A stretch of DNA of 35,568 nucleotides from Clostridia bacterium (GTDB lineage: Bacteria > Bacillota > Clostridia > Christensenellales > DTU072): the NCBI GenBank assembly GCA_017476265.1, contig JAFVAC010000037.1, positions 1 through 35,568 of the forward strand. Direction: 5' to 3'. The notes under the pieces are model-generated. The model made no database searches. It worked only from the letters and a program-made list of their open reading frames with translations, and was not told the DNA's origin. Within the stretch, counting starts at the first letter, position 1. Every line of letters begins with the position of its first letter. Shown one piece after another: positions 16,712 through 23,826 of this stretch. A program made the position numbers and the translations under genes.

Positions 16712-17398
16712 ATGGACGACAAACTCCTCTTTTACATCGTCAAAGAGTTTCGGCAGACCGAGTCTATGTCCGGCAAAATATGGCGGATCAAGGTGGTCTC
16801 CGGCACTTTGCGCGTCGGTCAAAAGGTGCGCTTTTTCGGCGTGAAGATCGAAGGCTTTGCTACCGAAGCGGACGGCGTCGTCAAGTCCATGCGCCGTGAC
16901 GTAGGCTTGTCCTGCGAGGACGTAGAGGAAGCGTCGGAGAGCGATATCGTCACCATCGATATAAAAAACTGCTATTCCAAAGGGAAAAAGATCAACAAAA
17001 ACGACATCTTCTCCACCAAGGTCACTTTGGGGGGAGAGGAGAGCGTGGAGTGCGACCGAGGGAGTTCGGTCACGCTCGAATTGGACAAGTGCGACGAGTT
17101 TTTGGAAAAGTTGGTCGCGTCATTGGAGCGGAGCAAAAAGCACGGATACGAAGCGTCTTTATTGTGGTTCGGCAATAGAGTCAGCATAGCCGTGGCGGAC
17201 GTAGAGCTGTCGGAGTCCGACGCTTTTGTCGCCAAGTTCAACGTCAACGGCTCTCCCTTGCCCATTCCCGTCGATCCCGCCTTGCGCGAGATCGTAAAAT
17301 TTGCCGTCGTCAAAGACCGACAACTGGTCAAGTCTTTCGGACGGAACAAGTCCGGCATTCACGAGTGGCGGTACTATAACGGGACGATGGTGTTTTAG
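16712..17398 (+). CDS. EF-1A domain 2/3-like protein, partner of the preceding GTPase
   Basis: The protein has 228 residues and no P-loop. The first 110 residues look like the beta-barrel domain 2 of EF-1A/CysN. SGKIWRIKVVSGTLRVGQKV matches the usual G-RV-SG-L-VG--V pattern. VVKSMRRD, then ASESDIVTIDIKNCYSKGKKINKNDIF, matches the EF-1A pattern in which an A-PGDNVGFNVKN-like turn leads to RRGNV. The rest resembles a diverged domain 3 with an unusual middle (HGYEASLLWFGNRVSIAVADVEL), ending in IHEWRYYNGTMVF. It starts 27 bases after the G-domain gene, with a stop codon between them in that frame and a weak ribosome site (AAGGG about 12 bases before ATG), so coupling to the first gene is likely. 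The two proteins probably form one complex. Confidence 0.72.
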   Translation: MDDKLLFYIVKEFRQTESMSGKIWRIKVVSGTLRVGQKVRFFGVKIEGFATEADGVVKSMRRDVGLSCEDVEEASESDIVTIDIKNCYSKGKKINKNDIFSTKVTLGGEESVECDRGSSVTLELDKCDEFLEKLVASLERSKKHGYEASLLWFGNRVSIAVADVELSESDAFVAKFNVNGSPLPIPVDPALREIVKFAVVKDRQLVKSFGRNKSGIHEWRYYNGTMVF

Positions 17399-17531
17399 TC
17401 GGCGAAAAGGCTTCGCGGATCCGGCATGCACGGCGAGCAGACAATCTGCAAGTCGACACAACCGTGGACATCATCATCCTGACCGAGCGAGTACAACGAG
17501 CGCGTAAAGACGTGCGCTATGCGAGCCGCCG
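17399..17531. repeat. Fragment of the dispersed repeat between convergent genes
   Basis: The sequence TCATCCTGACCGAGCGAGTA at 17474-17493, continuing CAACGAGCGCG, corresponds to TCATCCTGACTAAGCGAGTG at 35445-35464 and to the complement at about 8182-8213. No gene or terminator is seen. Confidence 0.65.
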
Positions 17532-18332
17532 TTATTCGATGGGAGAGTCAAGAGTGGTCGGATCCAGCGGTTCGGAGTAGGACGCAGGTTCTTCCCCGGT
17601 GGTCTCTTCCCCGGCGGTCGCGGCTTCTTCCACTGCGGTGGAGATATCGTCCGAGAGGGTCTCTTCCGGCTCGACGGTGGCGAGGACTTCGGCTTTGGGC
17701 TCTTCGACGGCGATCTCTTCGGTGGGCAGAGGAGCGGACTCGTTGGCGATCACAGGCGTGGGGACGGGTTGCTTTTCGGCGACTTGTTCGTCGGACAGTT
17801 TTTTCACCTTTTCGACGTCCACGGCGTATTTCGATTTCAGTTTGTTGACCTTTATTTCGATGGAATAGAACTTGAAGTTGAGTTTCCCGAGGAAGGCGTC
17901 TTCCAGACAAGCGCGGACGTATCTTTCGGCGTCGCCCACGTCGATATCCTTGACTTTGACGGTGACCTTCAGGCGGACGCCGTAGTCGTTGCTGACGATG
18001 GCGCAGCGGGTGCACTTGACGCCGCTTACCAGAGCGATCGTCTCTTTGGCGATGCGTTTGACCACGCCTACCGTCGTACGGGTCGTGCCGTCGGTATCGG
18101 AGCGCAGGACGATCTCCTTAGCCGCTTCGTCGTTCATAAACAGCATCGTGACGGTCGCTGCGGCAAGCAACAGATAGATGACGCCGAGGGCGGTGAAGAG
18201 CCCTTGGACCAGACCGCTCTCAAAGTCCGCTTGACCGATCCCGCCGTAGACTGCGATAAGCAGTACGATCACGAACAAGAGCGCGACGACCACGCTCGCC
18301 GTGGCGAATATGCGTAAAAAGTTCTTTTTCAT
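17532..18332 (-). CDS. AmaP-like membrane protein with Asp23-type domain
   Basis: The protein has 266 residues. Two membrane helices (about 11-29 and 45-66) are followed by an Asp23/Gls24-like domain at about 80-165 (VKRIAKETIALVSGVKCTRCAIVSN, then DAERYVRACLEDAFLG). A Pro/Glu/Thr-rich acidic tail of about 95 residues follows. In the AmaP family this architecture anchors Asp23-type proteins at the membrane during envelope stress; no asp23 gene is visible nearby. The start at 18332 has GGAGG at 18338-18342 (complement strand), correctly spaced. It has its own promoter at 18395-18424. The long acidic tail exceeds the usual length of about 190 residues. Confidence 0.75.
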   Translation of the reverse strand: MKKNFLRIFATASVVVALLFVIVLLIAVYGGIGQADFESGLVQGLFTALGVIYLLLAAATVTMLFMNDEAAKEIVLRSDTDGTTRTTVGVVKRIAKETIALVSGVKCTRCAIVSNDYGVRLKVTVKVKDIDVGDAERYVRACLEDAFLGKLNFKFYSIEIKVNKLKSKYAVDVEKVKKLSDEQVAEKQPVPTPVIANESAPLPTEEIAVEEPKAEVLATVEPEETLSDDISTAVEEAATAGEETTGEEPASYSEPLDPTTLDSPIE

Positions 18333-18394
18333 AAGGACCTCCGTGATTTGTTTTATTGTTTTTGAATACGACTATGCTTTTTCTTGTCACTATA

Positions 18395-18424
18395 ATTATA
18401 CATTCGTTAGTTTGGTCGGGTCAA
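18395..18424 (-). promoter_or_regulatory. Promoter of the AmaP-like gene
   Basis: On the minus strand TTGACC (18424-18419) and TATAAT (18400-18395) are separated by 18 bases, about 60 bases before the start codon. Confidence 0.75.
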
Positions 18425-18496
18425 TCGCGTTTATGCAAGTTTTCTATAAAAAGAGCGACGGCTTTTTCGCTTAAAACGAAAAGCGAAGGGAAATCA

Positions 18497-18525
18497 TTGC
18501 GTTTTTTTTCGGGAAAAAGTATAAT
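18497..18525 (+). promoter_or_regulatory. Promoter of the cvpA-metF-metH operon
   Basis: TTGCGT at 18497-18502 and TATAAT at 18520-18525 have a 17-base spacer. The -35 box is weak but the same TTGCG form occurs at 28467-28472 and 28533-28538. Confidence 0.65.
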
Positions 18526-18562
18526 GGAAACAGAATAGAGTAAGAAAACGGAGGAAAGAACT

Positions 18563-19096
18563 ATGAGTATGATCGATATCGTGACCATAATAGTAGCCGT
18601 CATATCTGCGCTCGTCGGGTTCATCGGCGGCTTTGGCAAGGGGCTGAAGCTGTTTACCAAAGGCGTGTTCGGTATCATCATTTCCGTATTTGTGACGGCG
18701 ACGTTCGCCGGGCTGGTCCTCAAGATCGACCGCGTGTCGGTGTGGGTAGCGGATATCACCGCGCTCGCCGCCGAAAAGTGGGCGTTTTTCGGGACCATCA
18801 ATATCGGACTGATCGCCTATTACGTCGTGTTTTTCCTGTTTGTCCAACTCTTGCGGATCCTTGTCGTCAAGGTGATCTGCGGGATCTTCGAGGCGGACAA
18901 CAAGGTCATGAAAGCGATCAACCGTGTCTTGGGGCTGATCTTTGTACCGGCAGTTGTCCTGACGCTGGTCCTATTGGTCTTCGCCGTCTTCAAGATCGTC
19001 GACGAGACCCAGTTCGTCCAAGATATCGCCGCCAAGATCGACGGGACGTTCCTTGGGATCCTGTACGAAAACAATCCCATCAGATTATATGCCTAA
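18563..19096 (+). CDS. CvpA-like integral membrane protein
   Basis: The protein has 177 residues, with four hydrophobic helices at about 5-27, 33-53, 78-106 and 122-146. The opening MIDIVTIIVAVISALVGFIGGFGKG and the middle WAFF to VVFFLFVQLLRILV fit the CvpA/colicin V production family, whose members affect envelope and purine-linked phenotypes. The exact role is unknown. GGAGG at 18550-18554 supports the ATG at 18563; a second ATG two codons later is also possible. metF begins 24 bases after the stop with no terminator between them, so they share a transcript. Confidence 0.75.
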   Translation: MSMIDIVTIIVAVISALVGFIGGFGKGLKLFTKGVFGIIISVFVTATFAGLVLKIDRVSVWVADITALAAEKWAFFGTINIGLIAYYVVFFLFVQLLRILVVKVICGIFEADNKVMKAINRVLGLIFVPAVVLTLVLLVFAVFKIVDETQFVQDIAAKIDGTFLGILYENNPIRLYA

Positions 19097-19120
19097 ACAG
19101 AGCATTTTGGAGACCTAAAA

Positions 19121-19957
19121 GTGGCAAAAACGATCTTTTCACTGGAAGTATTCCCACCCAAACGAGACGACGGGATCGAAAATATTTACGCCCCCTTGCG
19201 GGGGCTTTGTGCAATAAATCCGGACTTTATCAGTGTGACCTGTTCGGCAGGAGGCAGTGCGGAAGGGCTGACGGTCGAAGTGTGCGACTATATCCGGCGG
19301 GAGTATGACGTCCCCGCCGTAGCCCACCTGACTTGCGCGGGAAGCGATCGGGCGACGATCAAAAGGACTTTGTCCGATCTTCGGACCCGTGGGATCGACC
19401 AGATCCTTGCGCTCCGCGGCGACCTCGCCGAAGGGCGGACCTTGACCGATTATCGCCATGCGACCGATCTCATTTCCGACGTCGTATCTTTCGGCGGTTT
19501 TTCGGTGATGGCGGCTTGCTATCCGGAGGGGCACAAGGAGAGCGCGCGATTTTCCGACGATCTGGACGTGATGAAGCGCAAAGAGGACTTGGGGGCGACG
19601 CACTTTTTGTCCCAACTCTTTTTTGACGAAAGGGACTTTTTACATATGCTGGAAGGGGCAAGGAAGCACGGAGTGACTTCGCCGATCGAGGCGGGGATCA
19701 TGCCCGTCACCAATGCCAAGCAGATCGTCCGCATGGTACAACTCTCGGGCGCGAAGATCCCGGAGGGGCTGGCAAAACGCATCGCCCGCTACGAGTACGA
19801 CCCGGAGGGGATGCGGCGCGCGGGGATAGAGTACGTCGTCGAGATGAGCAGGCGACTTCTTGCCGAGGGAGTGGACGGACTGCACTTGTACGCTATGAAC
19901 AACGCGGACACCGCGAAAGCGTTTTTCGAAGGCGTCCGAACGGAGCTTGGACGATGA
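19121..19957 (+). CDS. metF: 5,10-methylenetetrahydrofolate reductase
   Basis: This flavoprotein of 278 residues reduces methylene-THF to methyl-THF, the methyl donor for MetH. Family marks include SLEVFPPK with the catalytic Glu9, DFISVTCSAGGS, PAVAHLTCAG, ILALRGDLAEG, the flavin-site stretch AACYPEGHKES, and GATHFLSQLFFD, followed by EAGIMPVTNAKQI. Length is normal for the bacterial enzyme. The start is GTG at 19121 with TTGGAG eight bases upstream. The stop overlaps the next gene by four bases (ATGA). Confidence 0.95.
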   Translation: MAKTIFSLEVFPPKRDDGIENIYAPLRGLCAINPDFISVTCSAGGSAEGLTVEVCDYIRREYDVPAVAHLTCAGSDRATIKRTLSDLRTRGIDQILALRGDLAEGRTLTDYRHATDLISDVVSFGGFSVMAACYPEGHKESARFSDDLDVMKRKEDLGATHFLSQLFFDERDFLHMLEGARKHGVTSPIEAGIMPVTNAKQIVRMVQLSGAKIPEGLAKRIARYEYDPEGMRRAGIEYVVEMSRRLLAEGVDGLHLYAMNNADTAKAFFEGVRTELGR

Positions 19958-20505
19958 ACATAAAAGAGATCGGCGCGTACCTGCGCGTTCGAGGCGAGAT
20001 GGACGAGGAGACGGAACGGCTCATTCGGACCGTATATCCCATTGCCGAAGGGACTCTTCATCGGATCTCGGACAGAAGATTCGGACTTGTGCGGACGAAA
20101 GAGGGACTGCGTCTTTCGGGCACGGACGTGACGTTGCGCGGAGAGCTCGCCGCGCGGCACTTTGTCGAGTGCGACGAGGTGTACGTCGTCCTCTTGACGA
20201 TGGGCATGGAGAGCGAACGGAACATAAAGTCCACTTACGCCCTCAGTCCGACCAAAGGTTTGGTCCTCGACGCGTGCTATTCGGAGGCGATCGAGCGAAG
20301 ACTCGACGCGTATGAAGAGGAGAAAAGAAAAGACGGCGATCGGCTGACCTCCCGGATCAGTTGCGGCTACGGCGACTTACCGCTGGAGACGCAAGGTCCC
20401 CTTTTGCGGTTGCTTTCGCCCGAAAAGATAGGTGTGTATCAAAACGAGAGCTTTATGCTGGTCCCCAACAAGTCCGTCGTAGCCATCGTCGGCATAAAGA
20501 GGTGA
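19954..20505 (+). CDS. Methionine synthase activation-domain protein (separate subunit)
   Basis: The protein has 183 residues and corresponds to the C-terminal AdoMet-binding activation domain of MetH, here as its own gene. The diagnostic segment near residues 137-178 is RISCGYGDLPLETQG, then LLSPEKIGVYQNESFMLVPNKSVVAIVGI, matching the family pattern R-SPGYGDWPL with M-P-KS--A. This domain positions AdoMet for reductive remethylation of oxidised cob(II)alamin. It lies between metF (four-base overlap) and metH (5-base gap), so all three form one unit. A serine-to-cysteine change is visible in the usual RxSPGYGD (RISCGYGD). Confidence 0.88.
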   Translation: MNIKEIGAYLRVRGEMDEETERLIRTVYPIAEGTLHRISDRRFGLVRTKEGLRLSGTDVTLRGELAARHFVECDEVYVVLLTMGMESERNIKSTYALSPTKGLVLDACYSEAIERRLDAYEEEKRKDGDRLTSRISCGYGDLPLETQGPLLRLLSPEKIGVYQNESFMLVPNKSVVAIVGIKR

Positions 20506-20510
20506 AGAGT

Positions 20511-22841
20511 ATGTACTTTTCTCAAGCAATATCGACTCGCCGTCTTGTTTTAGACGGCGCCACCGGCACCGAGCTCATCAAGCGCGGTTTTTTTGACCGA
20601 CCGGAACTCCTTAACGTCTTATCCCCCGAGATTCTGACCGAAGTCCATCGCGCCTATGTGGAGGCGGGGAGCGACGTCGTCTGCGCCAATACCTTCGGGT
20701 GCAATCGTCTCAAGGCGGATCTTCGGACGTACACGCTCGAGGACCTCGTCCGCGGGGCGATCGACGCTGCGAAGAAGTCGGGCGCGGAGTACGTCCTGTA
20801 CGACTGCGGACCGCTGGGAGAACTCCTGTACCCCAACGGTAGACGGACTTTCGAGGAGGCGTACGAACTCTTCGCCGAACAAGCCCTCCTTGCCGAAAAG
20901 TACGGTTGCGACGGCGTGCTCATTGAGACGATGGGGGACTTGAAAGAACTCCGTTGCGCCCTCCTTGCCTTCCGCGAAAACACCTCTTTGCCCGTGCTTT
21001 GTTCGATGAGTTTTGAAGAGAGCGGTCGGACCTATCTCGGGACCGACGCCGCGTGCTTTGCGTTGACGGCGCAAGCCCTCGGAGCCGCCGCCGTCGGCGT
21101 CAACTGCGGTCTCGGCCCGGACAAACTGGAAAAGGTGGTCGATCGGATCCTGTCCGTCGCCAAGGTCCCGGTGCTCGTCAAGCCCAACGCCGGTCTCCCG
21201 GAGTACAGAGACGGCTCGACCGTCTACAGTATGCAAAAGGAGGACTTTTCTAAGTCCGTCCTGTCTTTGGCAAAGCGGGGAGCGACCCTCGTCGGAGGGT
21301 GTTGCGGCACTACGCCCGATTTCATTAAAGAGTTCTCTTCAGATGTCAAGAGTCTTCCATTCAGGATCCCGAACGGCGATTTTGACGGAATATGTTCCTA
21401 TGCGAAGGCGGTGCCTTTTTCGGGTAAGACCAAAGCGATCGGGGAGCGCGTCAATCCGACCAATCGCCCGCTTTTGAAGCAGGCATTTTTGGACTCTGAC
21501 TTCGACTATATCCTCGGTTTATGCTTAGAGCAGAAGGAGGAGGGCGCGGAGATATTGGATATCAACTGCGGTATGGCGGGCGTGGATGAGAAGCGTTTGC
21601 TGTCCGGGACGGTCACGGAGACGGAGGGAGTCGTAGCGCTGCCGCTGTGTCTTGACACCGGCAAAGCGCCCGCTCTCGAGGCGGCTCTTAGAGTCTACGA
21701 CGGAGTCGCTTTGATCAACTCGGTCAACGGGGAGGAGAGGAGTCTGTCGTCGGTCCTGCCTTTGGCAAAGAGATACGGCGCGTATCTGATCGGTCTTTGC
21801 CTGGACGAACGCGGGATCCCGCAGGACGTACAGACTCGCGTGGAGATCGCCGAAAAGATCGCCACTCGCGCCAAGGAGTACGGGATCGACAAAAAAAGAC
21901 TCTTGATAGACCCGTTGACGATGGCGGTCTCCGTTGATCACAACAACGGCAAGATCCTTTTGGATACGATAGAAGAACTGAAAAAGCGCGACTTTAAGAC
22001 CGTCCTCGGGTTGAGCAACATCAGCTACGGGCTACCGGCGAGACATATTTTGAACGGCGCATTGTATCGCCTCATAAAGGATAGGGGAGTGACCGCCGCC
22101 ATCGTCAATCCGACGCTGAAAGAGAACGACGACGAGGTGAGTCGGACCCTTCTTTTGGGCGGTGACGAGCGATGCGAGGGATATATCCGGGCGTATTCCG
22201 GCGTGCCCGCCGAAGAGGAAAGGCGGGTGGACCTTTCTTTGCGCGAGTGCGTCTGCAAAGGGCGCACGGCGGAAGGCATGGCGAAACTGAAGATCGATTT
22301 AACAGACAAAAACGCCGAAAAGATCATCGAGCACGACGTCATCGGCGGACTGGACGACCTCGGTGAGAAGTATGAAAGGGGCGAAGTCTTTTTGCCGGCG
22401 TTGATCGCCGGAAGCGAGACCGCCAAAGCGATGCTGGACTATATCAAAAAGAACTGTTTTTCGGAGGGGAAAGCCTCTCGCGCCACCGTGGTCATCGCCA
22501 CGGTCAAGGGAGACGTCCATGACATCGGCAAAAACATCGTCAAGACTGTCGCCGGGAACTACGGCTATCGTATGATCGACCTCGGCAGAGACGTCCCGAC
22601 CGAAAGAGTCCTCGCCGCGATCGAAGAGTACCGACCGCAAGCGGTGGCGCTCAGTGCCCTTATGACGACGACTCTGGACAATATGACCGAGACGGTCAAA
22701 GCGGTCAAGAGGGCGTATCCGTCGATAGAGGTCCTCGTCGGCGGCGCCGTGGTCAGCGCGGACTATGCCGAGAGCGTCGGGGCGCGGTACTCCAAGGACG
22801 CTCGGGAAGCGTGCCTTGTCCTGAACGGTCTGTTCGGGTGA
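20511..22841 (+). CDS. metH: Cobalamin-dependent methionine synthase, catalytic and B12 modules only
   Basis: The protein has 776 residues and carries three of the four MetH modules. The homocysteine domain (about 1-290) has zinc ligands Cys199 in GVNCGLGP and Cys264-Cys265 in GGCCGTTP. The methyl-THF pterin domain (about 300-560) has GERVNPTN and EILDINCGMAGVDE. The cobalamin cap and Rossmann domain (about 575-776) has GDVHDIGKNIV with axial ligand His670. The activation domain is absent and is encoded just upstream. A longer in-frame opening begins at 20361, but the ATG at 20511 starts the conserved domain (LVLDGATGTELIKRG) and follows GAGGTGAAGAG. It transfers methyl from methyl-THF to homocysteine. 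Confidence 0.96.
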   Translation: MYFSQAISTRRLVLDGATGTELIKRGFFDRPELLNVLSPEILTEVHRAYVEAGSDVVCANTFGCNRLKADLRTYTLEDLVRGAIDAAKKSGAEYVLYDCGPLGELLYPNGRRTFEEAYELFAEQALLAEKYGCDGVLIETMGDLKELRCALLAFRENTSLPVLCSMSFEESGRTYLGTDAACFALTAQALGAAAVGVNCGLGPDKLEKVVDRILSVAKVPVLVKPNAGLPEYRDGSTVYSMQKEDFSKSVLSLAKRGATLVGGCCGTTPDFIKEFSSDVKSLPFRIPNGDFDGICSYAKAVPFSGKTKAIGERVNPTNRPLLKQAFLDSDFDYILGLCLEQKEEGAEILDINCGMAGVDEKRLLSGTVTETEGVVALPLCLDTGKAPALEAALRVYDGVALINSVNGEERSLSSVLPLAKRYGAYLIGLCLDERGIPQDVQTRVEIAEKIATRAKEYGIDKKRLLIDPLTMAVSVDHNNGKILLDTIEELKKRDFKTVLGLSNISYGLPARHILNGALYRLIKDRGVTAAIVNPTLKENDDEVSRTLLLGGDERCEGYIRAYSGVPAEEERRVDLSLRECVCKGRTAEGMAKLKIDLTDKNAEKIIEHDVIGGLDDLGEKYERGEVFLPALIAGSETAKAMLDYIKKNCFSEGKASRATVVIATVKGDVHDIGKNIVKTVAGNYGYRMIDLGRDVPTERVLAAIEEYRPQAVALSALMTTTLDNMTETVKAVKRAYPSIEVLVGGAVVSADYAESVGARYSKDAREACLVLNGLFG

Positions 22842-22853
22842 CCGCTTTAAATA

Positions 22854-22882
22854 TTGACAAATCGTTTTTGACCCCCTATAAT
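22854..22882 (+). promoter_or_regulatory. Promoter of the lipoprotein gene
   Basis: TTGACA at 22854-22859 and TATAAT at 22877-22882 are exactly 17 bases apart, a consensus promoter. Confidence 0.9.
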
Positions 22883-22928
22883 GGAATAAGCAAAGCAATA
22901 CTATAAAAAGGTAAAGGTATATTTTCGT

Positions 22929-23729
22929 ATGAAAAAGATTCTTTTGATCATCGCACTCGTACTCGTGACGGTCACGGTCGGGGTGTTATTTGCCGGGTGC
23001 TCCGGCAGTGCGACTCCTTCGGCGGCGTGGGCGGACGAAGAGACTCTCGTCTATTCCATTACGCAGACCAAGACGAAAGAGTCGATGGGCAATATGACGG
23101 TCAAGACGGTGCGCTCTCCGTCCGACAAGAGCCTCAACGGCAAAGAGTATTCCTCCGCCGACGGCAGGGTGACCATAGACGTAGAGATGACCGGGGCGTA
23201 TACCATTCACACCGAGTTTTTGACGACGCGCTACACCGTTCTCGCCGTCCAAAAGACCTATACCGATCTCGTGGACGCGAGCAAGAACTACGTCCTCAAC
23301 GCCTCCCATTCGGGCAAGTACTATTACTATGACAAGAACGGCGTTAAAGGAGAGATCAACGTGGGCAGCTCCTATACCGATAGCGAATATCTGTATCATT
23401 ACGTCCGTTGCTACCCCTTGACCAGTCCTCCGTCGGGCTTCAAGATCGCCGATCCTATGGACGGCTCCGCCAAAAAGATCAGTTGCTCCGCATATGGGAC
23501 GACGGCGGTGACGGTACCTTATCCGTCGGGCAACAAGGTCGTCAACTGCACCGTGATCGCCATTGGTTTGACCGATAAGCCGCAAGGGACCGCCATTATG
23601 GTGGCGTATACCCCGGACGCAAAGGACTATTATCTGGAGGGTCTGTCAATAAGCCCCAGCAGGAAGATCCCCGTCCAGATCATCGAAAACGATTTGACTT
23701 ACACCGTCACGACGATGTCGGTAAAATAG
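22929..23729 (+). CDS. Putative lipoprotein of unknown function
   Basis: The protein has 266 residues. A basic start (MKK), a hydrophobic stretch and the lipobox LFAGC with Cys24 indicate a type II signal peptide, so the mature protein is anchored outside the membrane. The rest is rich in Tyr, Thr and Ser with repeating beta-type segments (YSITQTKTKESMGNMTVKTVR, then TEFLTTRYTVLAVQKTY). I recognise no domain. The ATG at 22929 has AAAGG ten bases upstream, somewhat distant. The consensus promoter implies strong constitutive expression. It sits alone between the metH operon and adhE. Confidence 0.75.
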   Translation: MKKILLIIALVLVTVTVGVLFAGCSGSATPSAAWADEETLVYSITQTKTKESMGNMTVKTVRSPSDKSLNGKEYSSADGRVTIDVEMTGAYTIHTEFLTTRYTVLAVQKTYTDLVDASKNYVLNASHSGKYYYYDKNGVKGEINVGSSYTDSEYLYHYVRCYPLTSPPSGFKIADPMDGSAKKISCSAYGTTAVTVPYPSGNKVVNCTVIAIGLTDKPQGTAIMVAYTPDAKDYYLEGLSISPSRKIPVQIIENDLTYTVTTMSVK

Positions 23730-23773
23730 TCCGCTTATGGCGGAACGACCCGAAAGACGGTCAAACACGCAAC

Positions 23774-23808
23774 AAACGGCTGCAAAAGCCGTTTATTGAT
23801 AATATCAA
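23774..23808. promoter_or_regulatory. Hairpin and palindrome in the adhE leader
   Basis: AAACGGCT-GCAAA-AGCCGTTT (23774-23794) is a perfect eight-base stem without a T-run. It is followed at once by the palindrome TTGATA-A-TATCAA (23796-23808), only 18 bases before adhE. The palindrome could be an operator; it does not match the usual Rex box TTGTTAA-N4-TTAACAA. Confidence 0.4.
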
Positions 23809-23826
23809 CTGCAAACGGAGGTATCA

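Noticed and set aside
15962..17398. Housekeeping EF-Tu interrupted by a stop
   Set aside because: The G domain resembles EF-1A/CysN rather than bacterial EF-Tu, the catalytic His is replaced, and the two parts are separated by 27 bases with a new start.
22842..22928. Riboswitch or leader RNA before the lipoprotein gene
   Set aside because: The 87-base space is taken by a consensus promoter and ribosome site.
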